From the NCBI GenBank assembly GCA_022419385.1, contig JAJUBI010000002.1:248001-312000 (forward strand): a stretch of 64,000 nt of DNA. Direction: 5' to 3'. Positions 35,056 through 46,315 of this stretch are shown here, in pieces. A model generated the notes under the pieces. That model had not been told where the DNA came from, ran no database searches, and saw only the letters and a program-made list of their open reading frames with translations. Every line of letters starts with the position of its first letter. The stretch's first letter is position 1. Source of the stretch: Paraconiothyrium sp. Pb-2020. Its lineage: Eukaryota > Ascomycota > Dothideomycetes > Pleosporales > Didymosphaeriaceae. Both the position numbers and the translations under genes were made by a program.

Positions 35056-37227
35056 ATGGCCACAGAATCGTCCACTTCACGTATCCCAGCCCGCAAGCGG
35101 GCTAAGTTCCAACCATCAGGCTCTTCATTGACAGAATCTGACACAACGCAAGGCCATGCTTCCGCCAGAAAGCTCGCTAATCTCTGCTCTGCTTGCCAGT
35201 CATTACTCCTCAGGCCCAACTGTGAACCAGAAACTCAAAAAGGAGCTATTCTTACAGATCCCGAGCTCGTGGTTCACCGATTGCCTGGCGAGATAAGGCA
35301 CTCGAAGGGCGTCTGTACGATATGTACACTGGTCATGGCTGCATTCAGGACCATCGAGCAACATTCGGTGACTGAGTGGATCTACGGTTTTGAGATGGCA
35401 CTGAATTGGTCTACTAAAGGCCAATTTTGTAACATTGATGTTATTCCTATGGGCGATAATCATCGGCGAATTACTTGGCATGGAAGCCACCACGGCATCA
35501 TGCTGTTACCAACAAATGGTATTCTCCTCGGACCATACATGGTAAGACAGAGGCTAAGTCTTTACATAGAAACCGCGAGTAGTTGTGTTTCTTATAGAAG
35601 CCCACCAAACACCAGCGCAAAATTCTGTCAGTCACTTGCAATGCGATGGTTTGTTGCTTGCATCGCAAACCATTCAACATGTCGAGACTTTCGAAATCCG
35701 CACAATTGGCTTCCGACAAGATTGATTGATGTGGGCCTAGCGGGTAGTTTGCAGCCTCCTCGACTCATTTCGACAATCGGACTCCACTACGATATCGCCC
35801 CCAGCTATGTAACATTAAGCCATCGGTGGGCGTCAACGAACGTGGTAACATTAGAATTTTCGAAGTTGGAATCATTCATGCAGCGTATTCCCATAGTATC
35901 TCTCTCCCAGACCTTCGTCGACTCCATTGAATTTACTCGATCCCTCGGCGTCCGATATATCTGGATAGACTCTCTCTGAATCTTACAAGATTCTCCAGAG
36001 GACTGGCAGGCGGAGTCGTTACAAATGGACAAAGTTTATCGCAATTGCATTTGCAATATTGCAGCAACTGGCAGCTCAGATTCTGGCGGCGGACTTTTTC
36101 AAGACAGAGACGAAGCTTGGGTAACACCAGAGAAAGTCCGAATCCAATACAGCGGACACGACAGAGTTTACTTGGCTTCTCTTCAAAACCTGTGGGGGAA
36201 GTGGGTCTCCAGGGGTAGTCTTAATAGAAGAGGATGGGTTTTCCAGGAACGATTACTGAGCCCGCGCACTCTCCACTTTTCCTCTCAGCTTTTCTGGGAG
36301 TGCCGAACGCTTCAAGCCTGTGAGACATTCCCAGAAGGCATGCCCGAGGGTGAGCGGGACTATGAAGACTTGGAAGGTTCTCTTTACCCAATCTCTCAAA
36401 AGGACTGGTTGCACCCATCCAAAAGCGCCGCCGACTGGGACTCTCTAGTGGAAATATATGGTCGATGTAGTATTACTAAGCCTGAAGATAGACTTATCGC
36501 GATAGCAGGTGTTGCGAAATCATGGCAACCGCTTCTGGACGATGTGTATCTCGCAGGGCTTTGGAAAAAAGACCTTCCTTGGAATCTGGTCTGGTCACTG
36601 GCCGGTGTTGAAGGCGATCTGTCAGTGCCGTCAACATATCGATGTACAAAAGACGTCTTCAGTGTCATAACTAAATTTACTCACATGGTTGCAGGTCCCT
36701 CATGGTCATGGGCCTCTCTTGACTACAACAGCGCGTTGATCACCGACCTTTTGATCGACGAAAGCAGTCGGATTAGGCCGCTAGTAACCATTGGAGAACC
36801 TTTTATGGAGCCACTAGGCCATGACCTGTTTGGTGCTTTGAGGACTGGCTACCTGCCGCTGATTGGTCAAATTGGAAGACTTTTCGACATCATTGACGAG
36901 CATTATGAGGGAGACTGGATCAATGGATGCTAGTCATATGAGATGTGGATTGACTTAGCTTCCAGATGGATCAACTACTCTTTCGTTCGTTGTATGCCAC
37001 TATTTGCTTGGTCAAATGGAGCAGGACATACTATCATAGAATGTCTTCTGTTGCAGCCAGCGGAAGAGGGAATTGCCAGCTATATTAGAGCTGGACTGTT
37101 GAAAGTTTCAGTGGATCTGAAAGATAGGCTTCCTCAGGAGATCAAGTGGAACCCAAAAATTTTTCCTTTCCAAACAGAACTCGAGCGACTTGGCTACTAT
37201 CTTCCTGTACTAGATATCGGTTTTTAG
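35056..37227 (+). pseudogene. HET-domain gene interrupted by two in-frame stops
   Basis: One continuous frame of 724 codons starts MATESSTSRIPARKRAKF and is broken only by TGA at 35977-35979 and TAG at 36931-36933. HET blocks flank the first stop: ITLS-type YVTLSHRW, then GVRYIWIDSL, stop, ILQDSPEDWQAES, then RRGWVFQERLLSPRTLHFS. In related proteins the residue at the stop is normally the Cys of the IDSLC block, so the domain would be cut at its core. The rest of the frame is well preserved (ITKPEDRLIAIAGVAKSWQ, WSWASLDYN), which suggests recent loss. The TAG could come from CAG by a C-to-T change at CpA. Readthrough, sequencing error or allele polymorphism remain possible. Confidence 0.85.
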
Positions 37228-37301
37228 GAATTTTTTAGTATCATAACCTCAAGATTCCGCCACGCCGTAAGTGACATTTGTTTCTCATCAATAAACTGAC
37301 G

Positions 37302-37455
37302 ACCCATGCTTATGAGGGCAGTATTCATTCTTAATGTGACTTCTCTGGAAACTGTAAGCTGGTAACGAACTTGTAGCTTAGCTGTGCGGACACTTTCTGT
37401 ATGCTTACTATATTTCGCCCAAGTCCGGCTCTGTATTAACCAAGACGACCGGCCA
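37302..37455 (+). repeat. Dispersed repeat, copy 2, in the 3' flank of the HET pseudogene
   Basis: It aligns with 30604-30747 in the same orientation and starts 75 bases after the HET frame ends. It may be part of that gene's 3' UTR or a short mobile-element piece. Edges are approximate. Confidence 0.65.
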
Positions 37456-38277
37456 TGCTCAGACATCTTACGTTGAATTGAACATATCAGGGAAGATGTT
37501 CGAGGGTTCTCTCGAGTGATGTTTTCGTACTATGCCACATGTGTCTAGTCGACACACGTGACATGAGTCTCATGGGGTAAGTCCTAGCCCAGTTCTTTCC
37601 ACCACTACATCCTCGCAAGCCTGAGAGGGCATGCAGATAATCACCTTCCGCACTCGAGCGCGATTGCCCTACCAATGCCTACTTGACGGCGCTGCTGCAC
37701 TCATCCGGACCTTCGATATATATGAAACCGCCCCCGGTCATGTAACATCTCGTCTGTTACACACGAAAGCCTCTTAAGGCACCATGCGCCTCGGCATCTC
37801 ACAATGTGTATTGCAAGCACGTGTAAACACCACCTGCAAGAACAGAGCATTTTGCGTTCTTTATATAACATGAACTACTTCTATGACGCGAAGGCCAACA
37901 TTGAGTTCACTGTAACCCACGCAGCCACTTCGAAACCTAGCGGACGGGCCGATTCCATCACCACTCTCCTCTCGCTTCGCTTGATCCCGGCCCTGGACAT
38001 GCGGGAGTTACCGCGCCTTTACGGCCATGCACGATATGAATCGCAGGTCCGCCCCCAAAGTTCAGCCCTCAGCGTGGCGCTTCAACCCCTCTTGCTCCGC
38101 CGATCTCTTATCGCATTCATTTAAGCCTTGTCATCCCTGTTTAAGGCCTTTTCGATTCATTCACTGAGCTTTGCAATCCCTGTTTTTACGCCTCGTTAAT
38201 CCTTCGCGTATCTTTACAATCCTCAATCCTACAACATTCCCTCTAGAGCTGTTATTCTTATTAGGTGCTTAAGAGCC
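37456..38277. other. Intergenic region upstream of the Mid2-like gene
   Basis: Frames are short and motif-free. The 150 bases before the ATG at 38278 are pyrimidine-rich with several TTAA-type steps, as expected for a promoter and leader. ATATATG near 37720 is too far away to be a likely TATA box for this start. Confidence 0.4.
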
Positions 38278-39217
38278 ATGCTGCTCCACACGCTCCTCCT
38301 CTTCGCCCTCGCAGCGCATGTCAGCGCAGACTGCTACTCGCACGATGGAATAAAAGCGCTCGACTCTAGATACTATACGGGCCCGGAGCTGGTCTCCTGC
38401 GGCAATGGAACCGATAATTGTTGCCTCGCAGGCCATAAGTGCGGGACGAATCTCTTGTGCGTTGATGGCAGCGGAGCCGTTTCCCGCCAGTATTGTGATA
38501 ATGCAGCCTGGATTGGGTGCTCCGATATGTGCGCTGGTGAATTTGCCCATCAGTTCTGTCTTGAATAACACTAATTGCAGCGTAGGCAATGACGCAGCCG
38601 GTGTGAGCATCCATGACTGCGGCAACAACATATACTGCTGTGGTGTGAACAGCGATGCTGCATGCTGCACCGATGAGCGCGCGTTCTACGTAGATCCCGA
38701 CAACGGCGGCGTCACGCAGACGACGGTGGCTGCGAAGACTACGGCGCCGAGGTGGTTTACGGTGGACTCGTCGTCTATACTGGCAAGTGAATCGAGCAGT
38801 TCAACGAGTTCCACGGCCACCTCGACATCTGCATCGGCGACCACTCCAGCGTCCTCTTCGGCAACGGCAACAGCAAGTTCGACATCTTCTGCCGCTGCCA
38901 CTTCCACAGAAACTTCCAAATCTTCCTCTGGAATATCTGCAGGTGCAGGCGCAGGCATAGGCATCGGCGCCGCAGCGGGCGTTATCCTGGCCGGCGCGCT
39001 GGCGTGGTTTGTTCTACGGAAGCGGAAGCAACACGGTGCCGTGAGCGAAGTTCACGGCGATTCGACCACTATGGAGAAGTCTGGCCAAGACTACTACGCG
39101 CATTACGGAGGGCAGCCCTCGGAGCTTGATAACGCGTTCCCTGCGTCGCAAGAGTTGCCGCCAAACGCGGCGACGCACGAACTGGACGGAACTGTAGGCC
39201 CAGCGAAAAGGTTGTAG
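38278..39217 (+). CDS. Mid2-like cell-wall sensor (single-pass, Ser/Thr-rich)
   Basis: Exons 38278-38536 and 38586-39217 give 296 residues; a 49-bp intron (GTGAAT...GCGTAG) joins SDMCAG to NDAAGVSI. Using the earlier CAG at 38580 would create a stop, so the later acceptor is chosen. In order: signal peptide (MLLHTLLLFALAAHVSA), Cys-rich ectodomain (CCLAGHKC, DCGNNIYCCG, ACCTDE), a Ser/Thr/Ala-rich stalk of about 60 residues that is probably O-mannosylated, one membrane helix (GIGIGAAAGVILAGALAWFV), a basic stop-transfer RKRKQ, and a short cytosolic tail with YYAHYGG. This layout fits fungal Mid2/Wsc-type plasma-membrane sensors feeding the cell-wall integrity pathway. There is no WSC domain. 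Retaining the intron would end the protein at 38568 as a secreted 96-residue form. Confidence 0.8.
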
Positions 39218-40104
39218 AGAGTCAGTGGTGGTATTTGGTGTTGTAATGCTTAATTGGTGCGAAATGATGCCCTCCCATGTTTGGAAACATTACCTCGGCC
39301 CTGACAATGCTCGCATTTCCGCTCCGACCGCTTGAGGCTGGGCTGAGCTCAAGGCTCTCTCCGATTTGGGGCCGGGTCGGTGATGCGTGACGCAGTAAGA
39401 CCTGACCGGGAGTACCTGGTATATGCCACAGCATAAGCCCACTCCGACAGGAAGACCCGACAAAGAGCAACATATAGAATGGTACAATGTGCGTTCTACA
39501 GCTCAGAAGACGCAACATTCCCGGGCACTGTGCTCAATGGATGTGAGTTCTTTTCGACCCCTCGCAGTTCGAAGGTCCAGGGCGTGTCCCGGGCCTGGGG
39601 GCTGTATATCACCATCAGCATGCATCAGATGTCTCAGCCTTGGAGACATGCTTATCTTGATAGCTCTCTTCAGGACCGCTTCTTGCTGCCCCCACGCCCC
39701 TTTTGTCTGGCTTGTGTTGCACTTCCCGTCGTGCTGATACGTTAGCCGTGGAAGGTCGAACGACACCGAACATGCGTCGCCCTCCAATACTGGTCCTCAC
39801 CCTTCTCGCGATCACTGCATATGCCGACGGGTTGCTTTTCGCACAATGGTGCGGATTCCTTGCCCAGTTCCCCTCCCCTTCCTCCAAATTTACTCATCAC
39901 CGATATCACAACCCAGGGCTCAAGAGTATCATACCGGACTCGCCCCCTGCAGCGACTGCACAGCCAATTGCTGACAGCGCGGTTAAGAAATTTGGTAGCA
40001 ACTTGTGACGCGTAGAGGGGGGTGGACACATCTCCCGTCAATACTGTCAAGATGCAAATTCACATGATGATTCCCGGCTGCCTGGCTGAAGCAAGCCCGG
40101 CTAG
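39218..40104. other. Intergenic region
   Basis: Several overlapping frames of 60-105 codons occur on both strands between 39290 and 40050, with no motif. I see nothing else. Confidence 0.35.
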
Positions 40105-40539
40105 AATGGTTCAGCCAGGCTGCGACCAGCGATTAAGGATCCTACGCAATCAGCAGAGTACTATAAAAGATTGGCGGAAAGGATCGAGCACTTCTGTGCC
40201 AAACTCGAAGGGCTACTCAGTCAGCTTCATGAAGAAGATGCGGCTAGGGCAATAGCTCAGCTGGCGAACTTGAAGGTGGATGGCTTTCACGACATTGGGA
40301 TCCGACCTCGTCATGATTTGTACGTGGCCAGCTTAGTTCTTATCGTCTAGGCGAACTCACTGAAACGTGCAAGAATTGGTAACCTAGAATACCATGTCAT
40401 GAACAGTCTGCGGCGGACAATCGAGACCTACTTTGTCGTTAAATTTGCCAAGTCAACTGATGCTCGAGTGCCCTTCAAAGTCGTGAATAACACTGGCTAT
40501 AGCTACAGTCTAAGAAAGCGATACAACAGGCAGCACTGA
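40105..40539 (+). pseudogene. Possible gene relic: protein-like frame with one internal stop
   Basis: A single frame is open from 40105 to a TGA at 40537-40539 except for one TAG at 40348-40350. Its translation looks like real protein on both sides of the stop: YYKRLAERIEHFCAKLEGLL and IAQLANLKVDGFHDIGIRPR before it, LEYHVMNSLRRTIETYFVV and VPFKVVNNTGYSYSLRKRYN after it. There is no good ATG, so the 5' part is lost or lies in unrecognised exons. The end is only 12 bases from the stop codon of the convergent gene. I do not recognise the family. The TAG could be a CAG changed by C-to-T. Confidence 0.4.
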
Positions 40540-40551
40540 GATCAAATTCAT

Positions 40552-41895
40552 TCACATAACAACACACCGACTCGCCTCCTCCGCCGGCGCCACATAATCA
40601 CTCTGCAACACCCCCTCATCCCTCAACAAAAACTCATCCGTAAACGCCGGCCCAAAATACTTCCACTTCGCATTCTCCCTCACCATCTCCGATGTACTTT
40701 GTTTCTTAAACGCAAACTGGACTTTCGGCTCAGCAGTGTCTCTTACAGGTACAACCTTGATAACCACAGGGTCGAAGTTGGATGCATCTTCCTTCTCAAC
40801 CACAAACCCAGACCCGACCTTGCTCCCGAAGAAATCTTCCCCTTTGCGGGAGCGTAGGCGAACGAGCCGTGATACACCCTTCTCTGACTCGTCGACTACG
40901 CCATCGGCGTTGAGCTTTGCGAAGGAGCCGGCGAAGCGCCATTCTGTGGGCGGGCAGGGGCCTGCTTCTTTGGGTTCGACGAGGCAGCCGCGGTAGCAAG
41001 GGTAGCGCATGGCTATGAAGCTACCGCGTTTTTTGCTGTATTCGAAGCGCCACCAGTGTGCTTCGGAGACGAATTGAGCTGTGTAGGAAGGCTTGAGTGT
41101 TTTCAGTGCAGTTGGGAATATGTCCCAGGCTTGGTTTTGCATGTTTGTGATGGAGGTTGAGAGCTCTGTGGCCCATTCTGTGCGTTCGGCATCGTCTGGG
41201 AGGGTTGTTAGCGTTGATGGAAGGGAACATAGATGAGATTAGAGAGGGGAATTCGAGCAACGCACCATCCGCAACCAGAGCTCGAAGCTCATGGGCATCC
41301 CGTAAGAAGTTAGCGACTGCGGTTAGATTTGCCTCAACCTCTAAGAGGTAGTCCTTCATTGTGTAGCTGAGATCGTCCATATTGCAGAGCTTGTCCAGTG
41401 CTGAGACATTCCAGGCACCGATAAGTCCGCCTTTCCCCACGAGAGCGTTCTTGCCAGTGACGCCTGCAAGGATGTTGTCGATGTGGAAGCCGACACCGTC
41501 GGAATAGCTACCGATGGCCTCGACCAGTTGTCTCAGGTCCTTGGTCAAGCTAGCGTAGATGTAAATTGTAATCCCCTCGCAACTTCTGCTATTGCTATTC
41601 CAATTGTGTTGACTTACAATGGTGTAGGCGGATCCTTGTTTCCAGCTTTTTCTCTGGCGCTGTTCTCTGCTTTGAGCGCCTTTTCCATCTCCTTGGTCCA
41701 GTACTCAATTTTTTGAATGGAGTTCCAGATAAGGGATTCAAAATGCATGGACGTCATGCTGTTCAGCAGTTTCTGCTGAGCCTCGCGCAATTCTGCCATT
41801 TGGTCTTTGGCCTTGCCGAAAAGACCGCCTTTCACATAGTTCCATAATAGGCTGCCTCCCTGTTTTAACAGGAACGTCGCGACCTGCGTGGTCAT
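40552..41895 (-). CDS. Hypothetical two-domain protein (helical N-terminus, beta-rich C-terminus)
   Basis: Three exons, 41895-41618, 41549-41266 and 41195-40552, close in phase to give 401 residues. The ATG at 41895 (MTTQVATFLLKQGGS) is used because the longer frame begins at a TTG. The first half is rich in predicted helix, with charged heptads (KAKDQMAELREAQQKLLNS, KIEYWTKEMEKALKAEN) and a Gly/Ala-rich stretch (NILAGVTGKNALVGKGGLIG). The second half, from about residue 230, looks beta-rich (HWWRFEYSKKRGSFIAMRY, GCLVEPKEAGPCPPTEWRF). No signal peptide is seen. I recognise no family. It lies 0.7 kb from, and on the same strand as, the HeLo-like gene, so a shared role is possible but unproven. 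Confidence 0.7.
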
Positions 41896-42575
41896 TATCA
41901 GAGAAGAGATCAAGTGGACGCGGAGGTATGGACGCTGGTTGAGGACAATTACTGACAGCTACATCTATATGTATAGCAATATATCTGTTTTTGAAGGGTT
42001 GGGCTGCATCTACGGCAGTGCCGATCTGCTAAAGCTGAAAGCATCATGAGAAAAGCAGCCTAACCTTTCCCGAACGAAAATGCCTGTACCATATCCATAT
42101 CGGGCATGAGAGTCTCTTTCGTGGAGGGCTCGCGTATGTCAATTGCTGAGGTGGTCGCTCGGTCCGGCCCAAGCTGCCTACAGGGTGTAGCGAGGGCGGT
42201 CTCGCCGGCGTGCGCCTGGCGTGGTTTTGGTCTGTTCGAGACCGAAAGTAGAGCTCCGCGCAACGAAATCGCTAAAATATGTACTAAAAGAGTCTAGGCC
42301 TTGTATTTCAGCTCTGGAGGTGGTTGTGTAGAATCGTAGGATGCGAACTCTCTCGCAACGGAAATGCAGCCTCGAATATCGTCTTGTGCCGGTGTATTTG
42401 TGCATCCCGCTACCATGCCAGCGCCTATTGCTTTGTATATATCAAGGAGCGATTCTGCGCCGGATGTGAACCCGTATTAACATCTAACCACCCTACCCAG
42501 ACACCACAGCCATCGGCCGGGAGCTAGCGAGGGCTACACTTCACAAGCCTTTCTAGAGAGTAGATGCGAGAGTTG
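41896..42575. other. Intergenic region between two minus-strand genes
   Basis: It should contain the promoter of the 401-residue protein and the 3' flank of the HeLo-like gene. Short frames on both strands lack motifs. Confidence 0.35.
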
Positions 42576-44253
42576 TCACGCCGCGATACCCTTGTGCCTT
42601 CGCCTAAAGACTTTGCCGAGTTCCATCGATCTCCACTCCCTTGGCTTCTTCAATAATTGCGTTGGCGACGATACAATGGACTGTACTGTCGATACTGCGG
42701 ACAATTCTTGAAGGGGTGGCTCAATAGTTTTGTCGTACCAATAGACTGAGTCCTTGAATCGCAGTTCGACAGTCCAGGTAGGTTGCACGGTCTGCGTCCA
42801 GAAGCGTGGTATGCTGTGTTGTCCATCAGGGCCGATCAAATCAAAGCCTTGCTTGTTAAGAAGTTCGGACGGCGTGACATACTTGTTCGCCCTCTTGCGG
42901 TCATAAAGTGGGGGATACTTGAATGATAGCAAAACTGCCTTTGCATCCTGTCTGATTCAGCTAAAGTTGCTAGCAATGGTGAGATTGAACTTACCTCCCA
43001 TTCCTGAACCAAGCAGTATGGCACTTGGTATCTCTTTCCATCGACGTTCTTCAGCGTGAGAAGCTCATTGACGGGAGAAGGCTTCGATGGAATTTCACGT
43101 CGGTGCATGACATTCATAGCACCCTCATTGGCGTTGAAATCGAATTGGTCAGCCTCTGATTTAGGTATGCACATCTCGCCGTGGACTGTTTTGAGGTAAA
43201 CGTATTGAGCGTTCTGGTCAGGGCCTTTTCGAATACCAGCAGGCCGTGCTTCTTGTGTTGGCGGCTGGTCCCGCGAATCCGCATCAGGGCAGTTGCGAAG
43301 AACTTCCTCGGCGTACCGAAGAGCCTTGCGTGAGACTGTCCGTAGATCTTCCCAGATTTCTTGGGCCGAGGCATTGAACTGCGCATCTACTGTCGTGGTG
43401 GCCCTCTGCTGGATCTCAACGAGCTCACTTGTTTCTGGTTTGTCTTCATCATTGCTATACTCTATTTCTTGCGAAGGACCGGTATCAGCGACTGCAATTG
43501 CGAGACATCATTTATTGCATCGCCAACGCTGATTCTGGGCTCTCGCAGGTCGGGTTCGCTACTATCATTGGAAATCTGTGATGTTGGCTGAGCTGGGTAG
43601 GTTGATTGTAGACGAGTAAGAGCTGGCGGGGTAAGCACGCCTTTCAAAGCGGTTGCTGTCCCGTCTAGGAGTAAAGGGGGTTGTATTGTAGGCTGTAGGA
43701 AACCGCCGAGTTGTAGTTGCATCGGATCGGTGAGCGACCTGCGCAGGCTCGCAATACACATCTGAATTGATTCACATTGGATGCTGACATTGCCGTCAGT
43801 ACAGTGCCAGCTCTTGAAATTACGTTACTTACTACCAGTTCAAAGTGTTGTTTATCTCCATTGTCGTTTTCAGTGCTGTAAGCGTCGTGTTGAGTATACC
43901 GTTCAGGACCTTCAGGGACTCACGAACGGCGTTGGGCTACTACGATAACGCAGTAACAGTGGATTCAGGTTGGCTTGTAGTTGTTTTGGGGGCTCCAGAA
44001 CGCTTTCGAAAACATGCAGGATATCTGTTATCAGATGCTCGGCCTGGGGCCTAGGCCGTTGCGAATGTTTGAGTAATTCATCTCGTGTGTGGTCTAGTAG
44101 CTCTGAGAACAGACGTATCTCGTCCGCATAGATGCGGACTTGTACTCCAGCGGAGCTAATACCGTCAGCGAGTTGATATGGTCCCTTTGCAATGGCGAAG
44201 CCGGAACCGATCACAGTCAGAACGCTGGCGGAGACACTGAGAGGATCAGACAT
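42576..44253 (-). CDS. HeLo-like N-terminal / ubiquitin-like (ULD-type) protein, frame break near 43.92 kb
   Basis: The start MSDPLSVSASVLTVIGSGF with ADGISSAGVQVRIYADEI is typical of the fungal HeLo-like N-terminal domain that caps many STAND and cell-death proteins. Downstream exons read by eye are 43783-43563, 43491-42995 and 42947-42576, joined by GT-AG introns in phase. The C-terminal part (LTLKNVDGKRYQVPYCLVQEW, then GFDLIGPDGQHSIPRFWTQTV) fits the ubiquitin-like ULD-type domain of fungal signalling proteins. After RYRSSPT the exon-1 frame runs into a stop at 43912, while protein-like sequence (VRESLKVLNGILNTTLTALK) continues in another frame to a GTAAGT donor at 43832. Either a GTGAGT-to-TTCAG intron (about 43923-43762) skips that stretch, or an indel has broken the gene. 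Confidence 0.7.
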
Positions 44254-45057
44254 TGTAGCCTAGCTCGTGGACCGGGATGGGAGGCCGCCACTACGAGTAG
44301 ACAGGCAATGGTGAAAAGAGAGAACGACAGATCGCGGACTTCCAGGGAGAGCAAAAAAAATAAGAATTGAAGCAGAACGATAAGATATATCAAGTATTCG
44401 TGAAGTGCAGAGCGAGATACGGCTGTAAGTTTGGATCCCTCACAGCCTCACTCCCCTCTGCCCCGCCACACTCAGTATGCGAAGCCTAGCGAATGCAAGA
44501 GAGCAGAGCAGCTATGCATCGATTGGGCCTTCGTGGATGCATGCTTGTAACACTACGGAAAGAGTCCCACTGTATTCAACCTTCCTGCGCAACGCCCAAT
44601 GACTCCTGCCCGAGATAAGTTCGCAATACACTCCCGTTGCAGAGGAAGCGAGTAACTCACACTGTTCTCTACTTGCGCATCAACACGTATGATATCAGGG
44701 AAAAAGAGATTACTTTGCACATGTTGTTCATACCTAGCAGAAGGGTATATCTATGCCGCCCCAAATCTTCCCTTTCTCGATTCGTTCAACCATGCTCTAT
44801 CGCACCAACCCAAACGCTATCCCGCAAACCGTGATGTTAAACCTGTCCCGCCCCAAGTTTTCGCTTTTTGATCAGAACCCAACCGACATTGTAGTAGAGT
44901 AGAGAAAGGTAGAAACTCCGTAGAAACTCCTTCACATCCACGCTATGGAAGCGCTCCAAGATGTCTTTGTTTCGGAGCCAGATGCAAGGTATACAAAAAG
45001 TGCAAGAGGATTAAAAAGTGTAAAGTAGCCGCTTTCGAAGCGAAAGAAGGGAGCCGT
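44254..45057. other. Intergenic region
   Basis: It holds the promoter of the HeLo-like gene and the 3' flank of the GDP-mannose pyrophosphorylase gene. Frames are short and motif-free. Confidence 0.4.
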
Positions 45058-46315
45058 TTACATGATGATCGAGGGCGTATCAATGTTGGCCTTGATCGAC
45101 TTGTGGGGCAGGACGGAGCCGCCGTTGACGTAGACCTCGTCGCCGACGGAGACGTCGTCGCCAAGGACGGTCACGTTCTCCAGACGAGCCCACTTGCCGA
45201 CACTGCTGTTCCAGCCGACGATGGTCGACTTGATCCAGGCGTGGTCCTTGACGCGGCTGTTCTTCAGGATAACGCATCGCTGTAGTCGGACACCGTCGCC
45301 AATGACGACGTTGGGGCCGATGGTGACGTTGGGTCCGATACGGCAGTTCTTGCCAATCTTGGCTGAGGGGTCGATGAGGACGTTGCCGCCGTGAACGTAG
45401 GATTCGGTAGTGGGTGTGAGGAGCTTTGAGCCCTGGCGGGTCAGGGAGGAGAGGTAGAGGCAGGTTCCGGACAAGAAGTCCTTGGGCTGACCGACGTCCA
45501 TCCAGAAGCCCTCCAAATCGAAGGAGTGCAATTGGCCATCCTTCACGAGGGCGGGGAAGGTCTCCTGCTCGATGGAGGTAGGACGGAGCTCAATGCGCTG
45601 GAGTACGGAGGGGTTGAGGATGTAAATACCGGCGTTGATGCGGTTGCCCACGAACTCAATGGGCTTCTCAACGAAGCGGTCTATCCTCGAGGCGTGGTTG
45701 GGCTTGTGCACAACGACACCGTACTTGGACGGCTCCTCAACCTTGGTCACCACAATGGTGCCCTCCTCACCGTGCGACTTGTGGAACTCAGCGAGCTGCT
45801 TGAAGGGGTATTCGCAGGTAACGTCGGCGTTGAGGACGAAGAAGGGGGAGTCGTCCTTGCCGAGGATGCGCTCGGCAAGCTTGAGGGGCCCGGCGGTGCC
45901 CAGAGGCTCAGTCTCGACGGAGAACTCGATCTTGACGTTGTACTGTTGCTCATACTGGGAATCCGTCAGTGAGGCCTTCCGGAAACAAATTGTTGAGTAT
46001 ACGCACGGTCTTGAGGGCCTCGGCCATGACCTCGGGCCTGTAGTTGACGGCGAGCACGATGTCGGTGACGCCGGCGTCTGCCAATGCCTCGATCTGATGC
46101 TGGATCATGGGCTTGTTCGCGAACTCGACGAGCGGCTTGGGGTAGGTGAGGGTCTGCAGCTGTTAGGCCTCATGTTCACACGGAGCGGTGAGCGCGGGGT
46201 AGGCATAGACATACGAGAGGCCTCAGACGGGTTCCAAACCCTCCGACGAGAATTATGGCTGTATGGTTGTTAGTCACATGTCTCATCGAAGCAATTGAGA
46301 GAACGTACCCTTCAT
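45058..46315 (-). CDS. mpg1: GDP-mannose pyrophosphorylase (mannose-1-phosphate guanylyltransferase)
   Basis: Four exons, 46315-46309 (7 nt: ATG AAG G), 46258-46215, 46153-46007 and 45954-45058, give 364 residues, the standard fungal length. Splicing restores the nucleotide-binding start [20 protein letters not shown]. Further hallmarks are [56 protein letters not shown] and [12 protein letters not shown]. The C-terminal hexapeptide repeats ([20 protein letters not shown]) form the left-handed beta helix. The enzyme makes GDP-mannose from mannose-1-phosphate and GTP for N- and O-glycosylation, GPI anchors and wall mannan; it is normally essential. The family is called PSA1/SRB1 in yeast and mpg1 in Trichoderma. 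Two tiny 5' exons make the start easy to mis-annotate. Confidence 0.96.
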
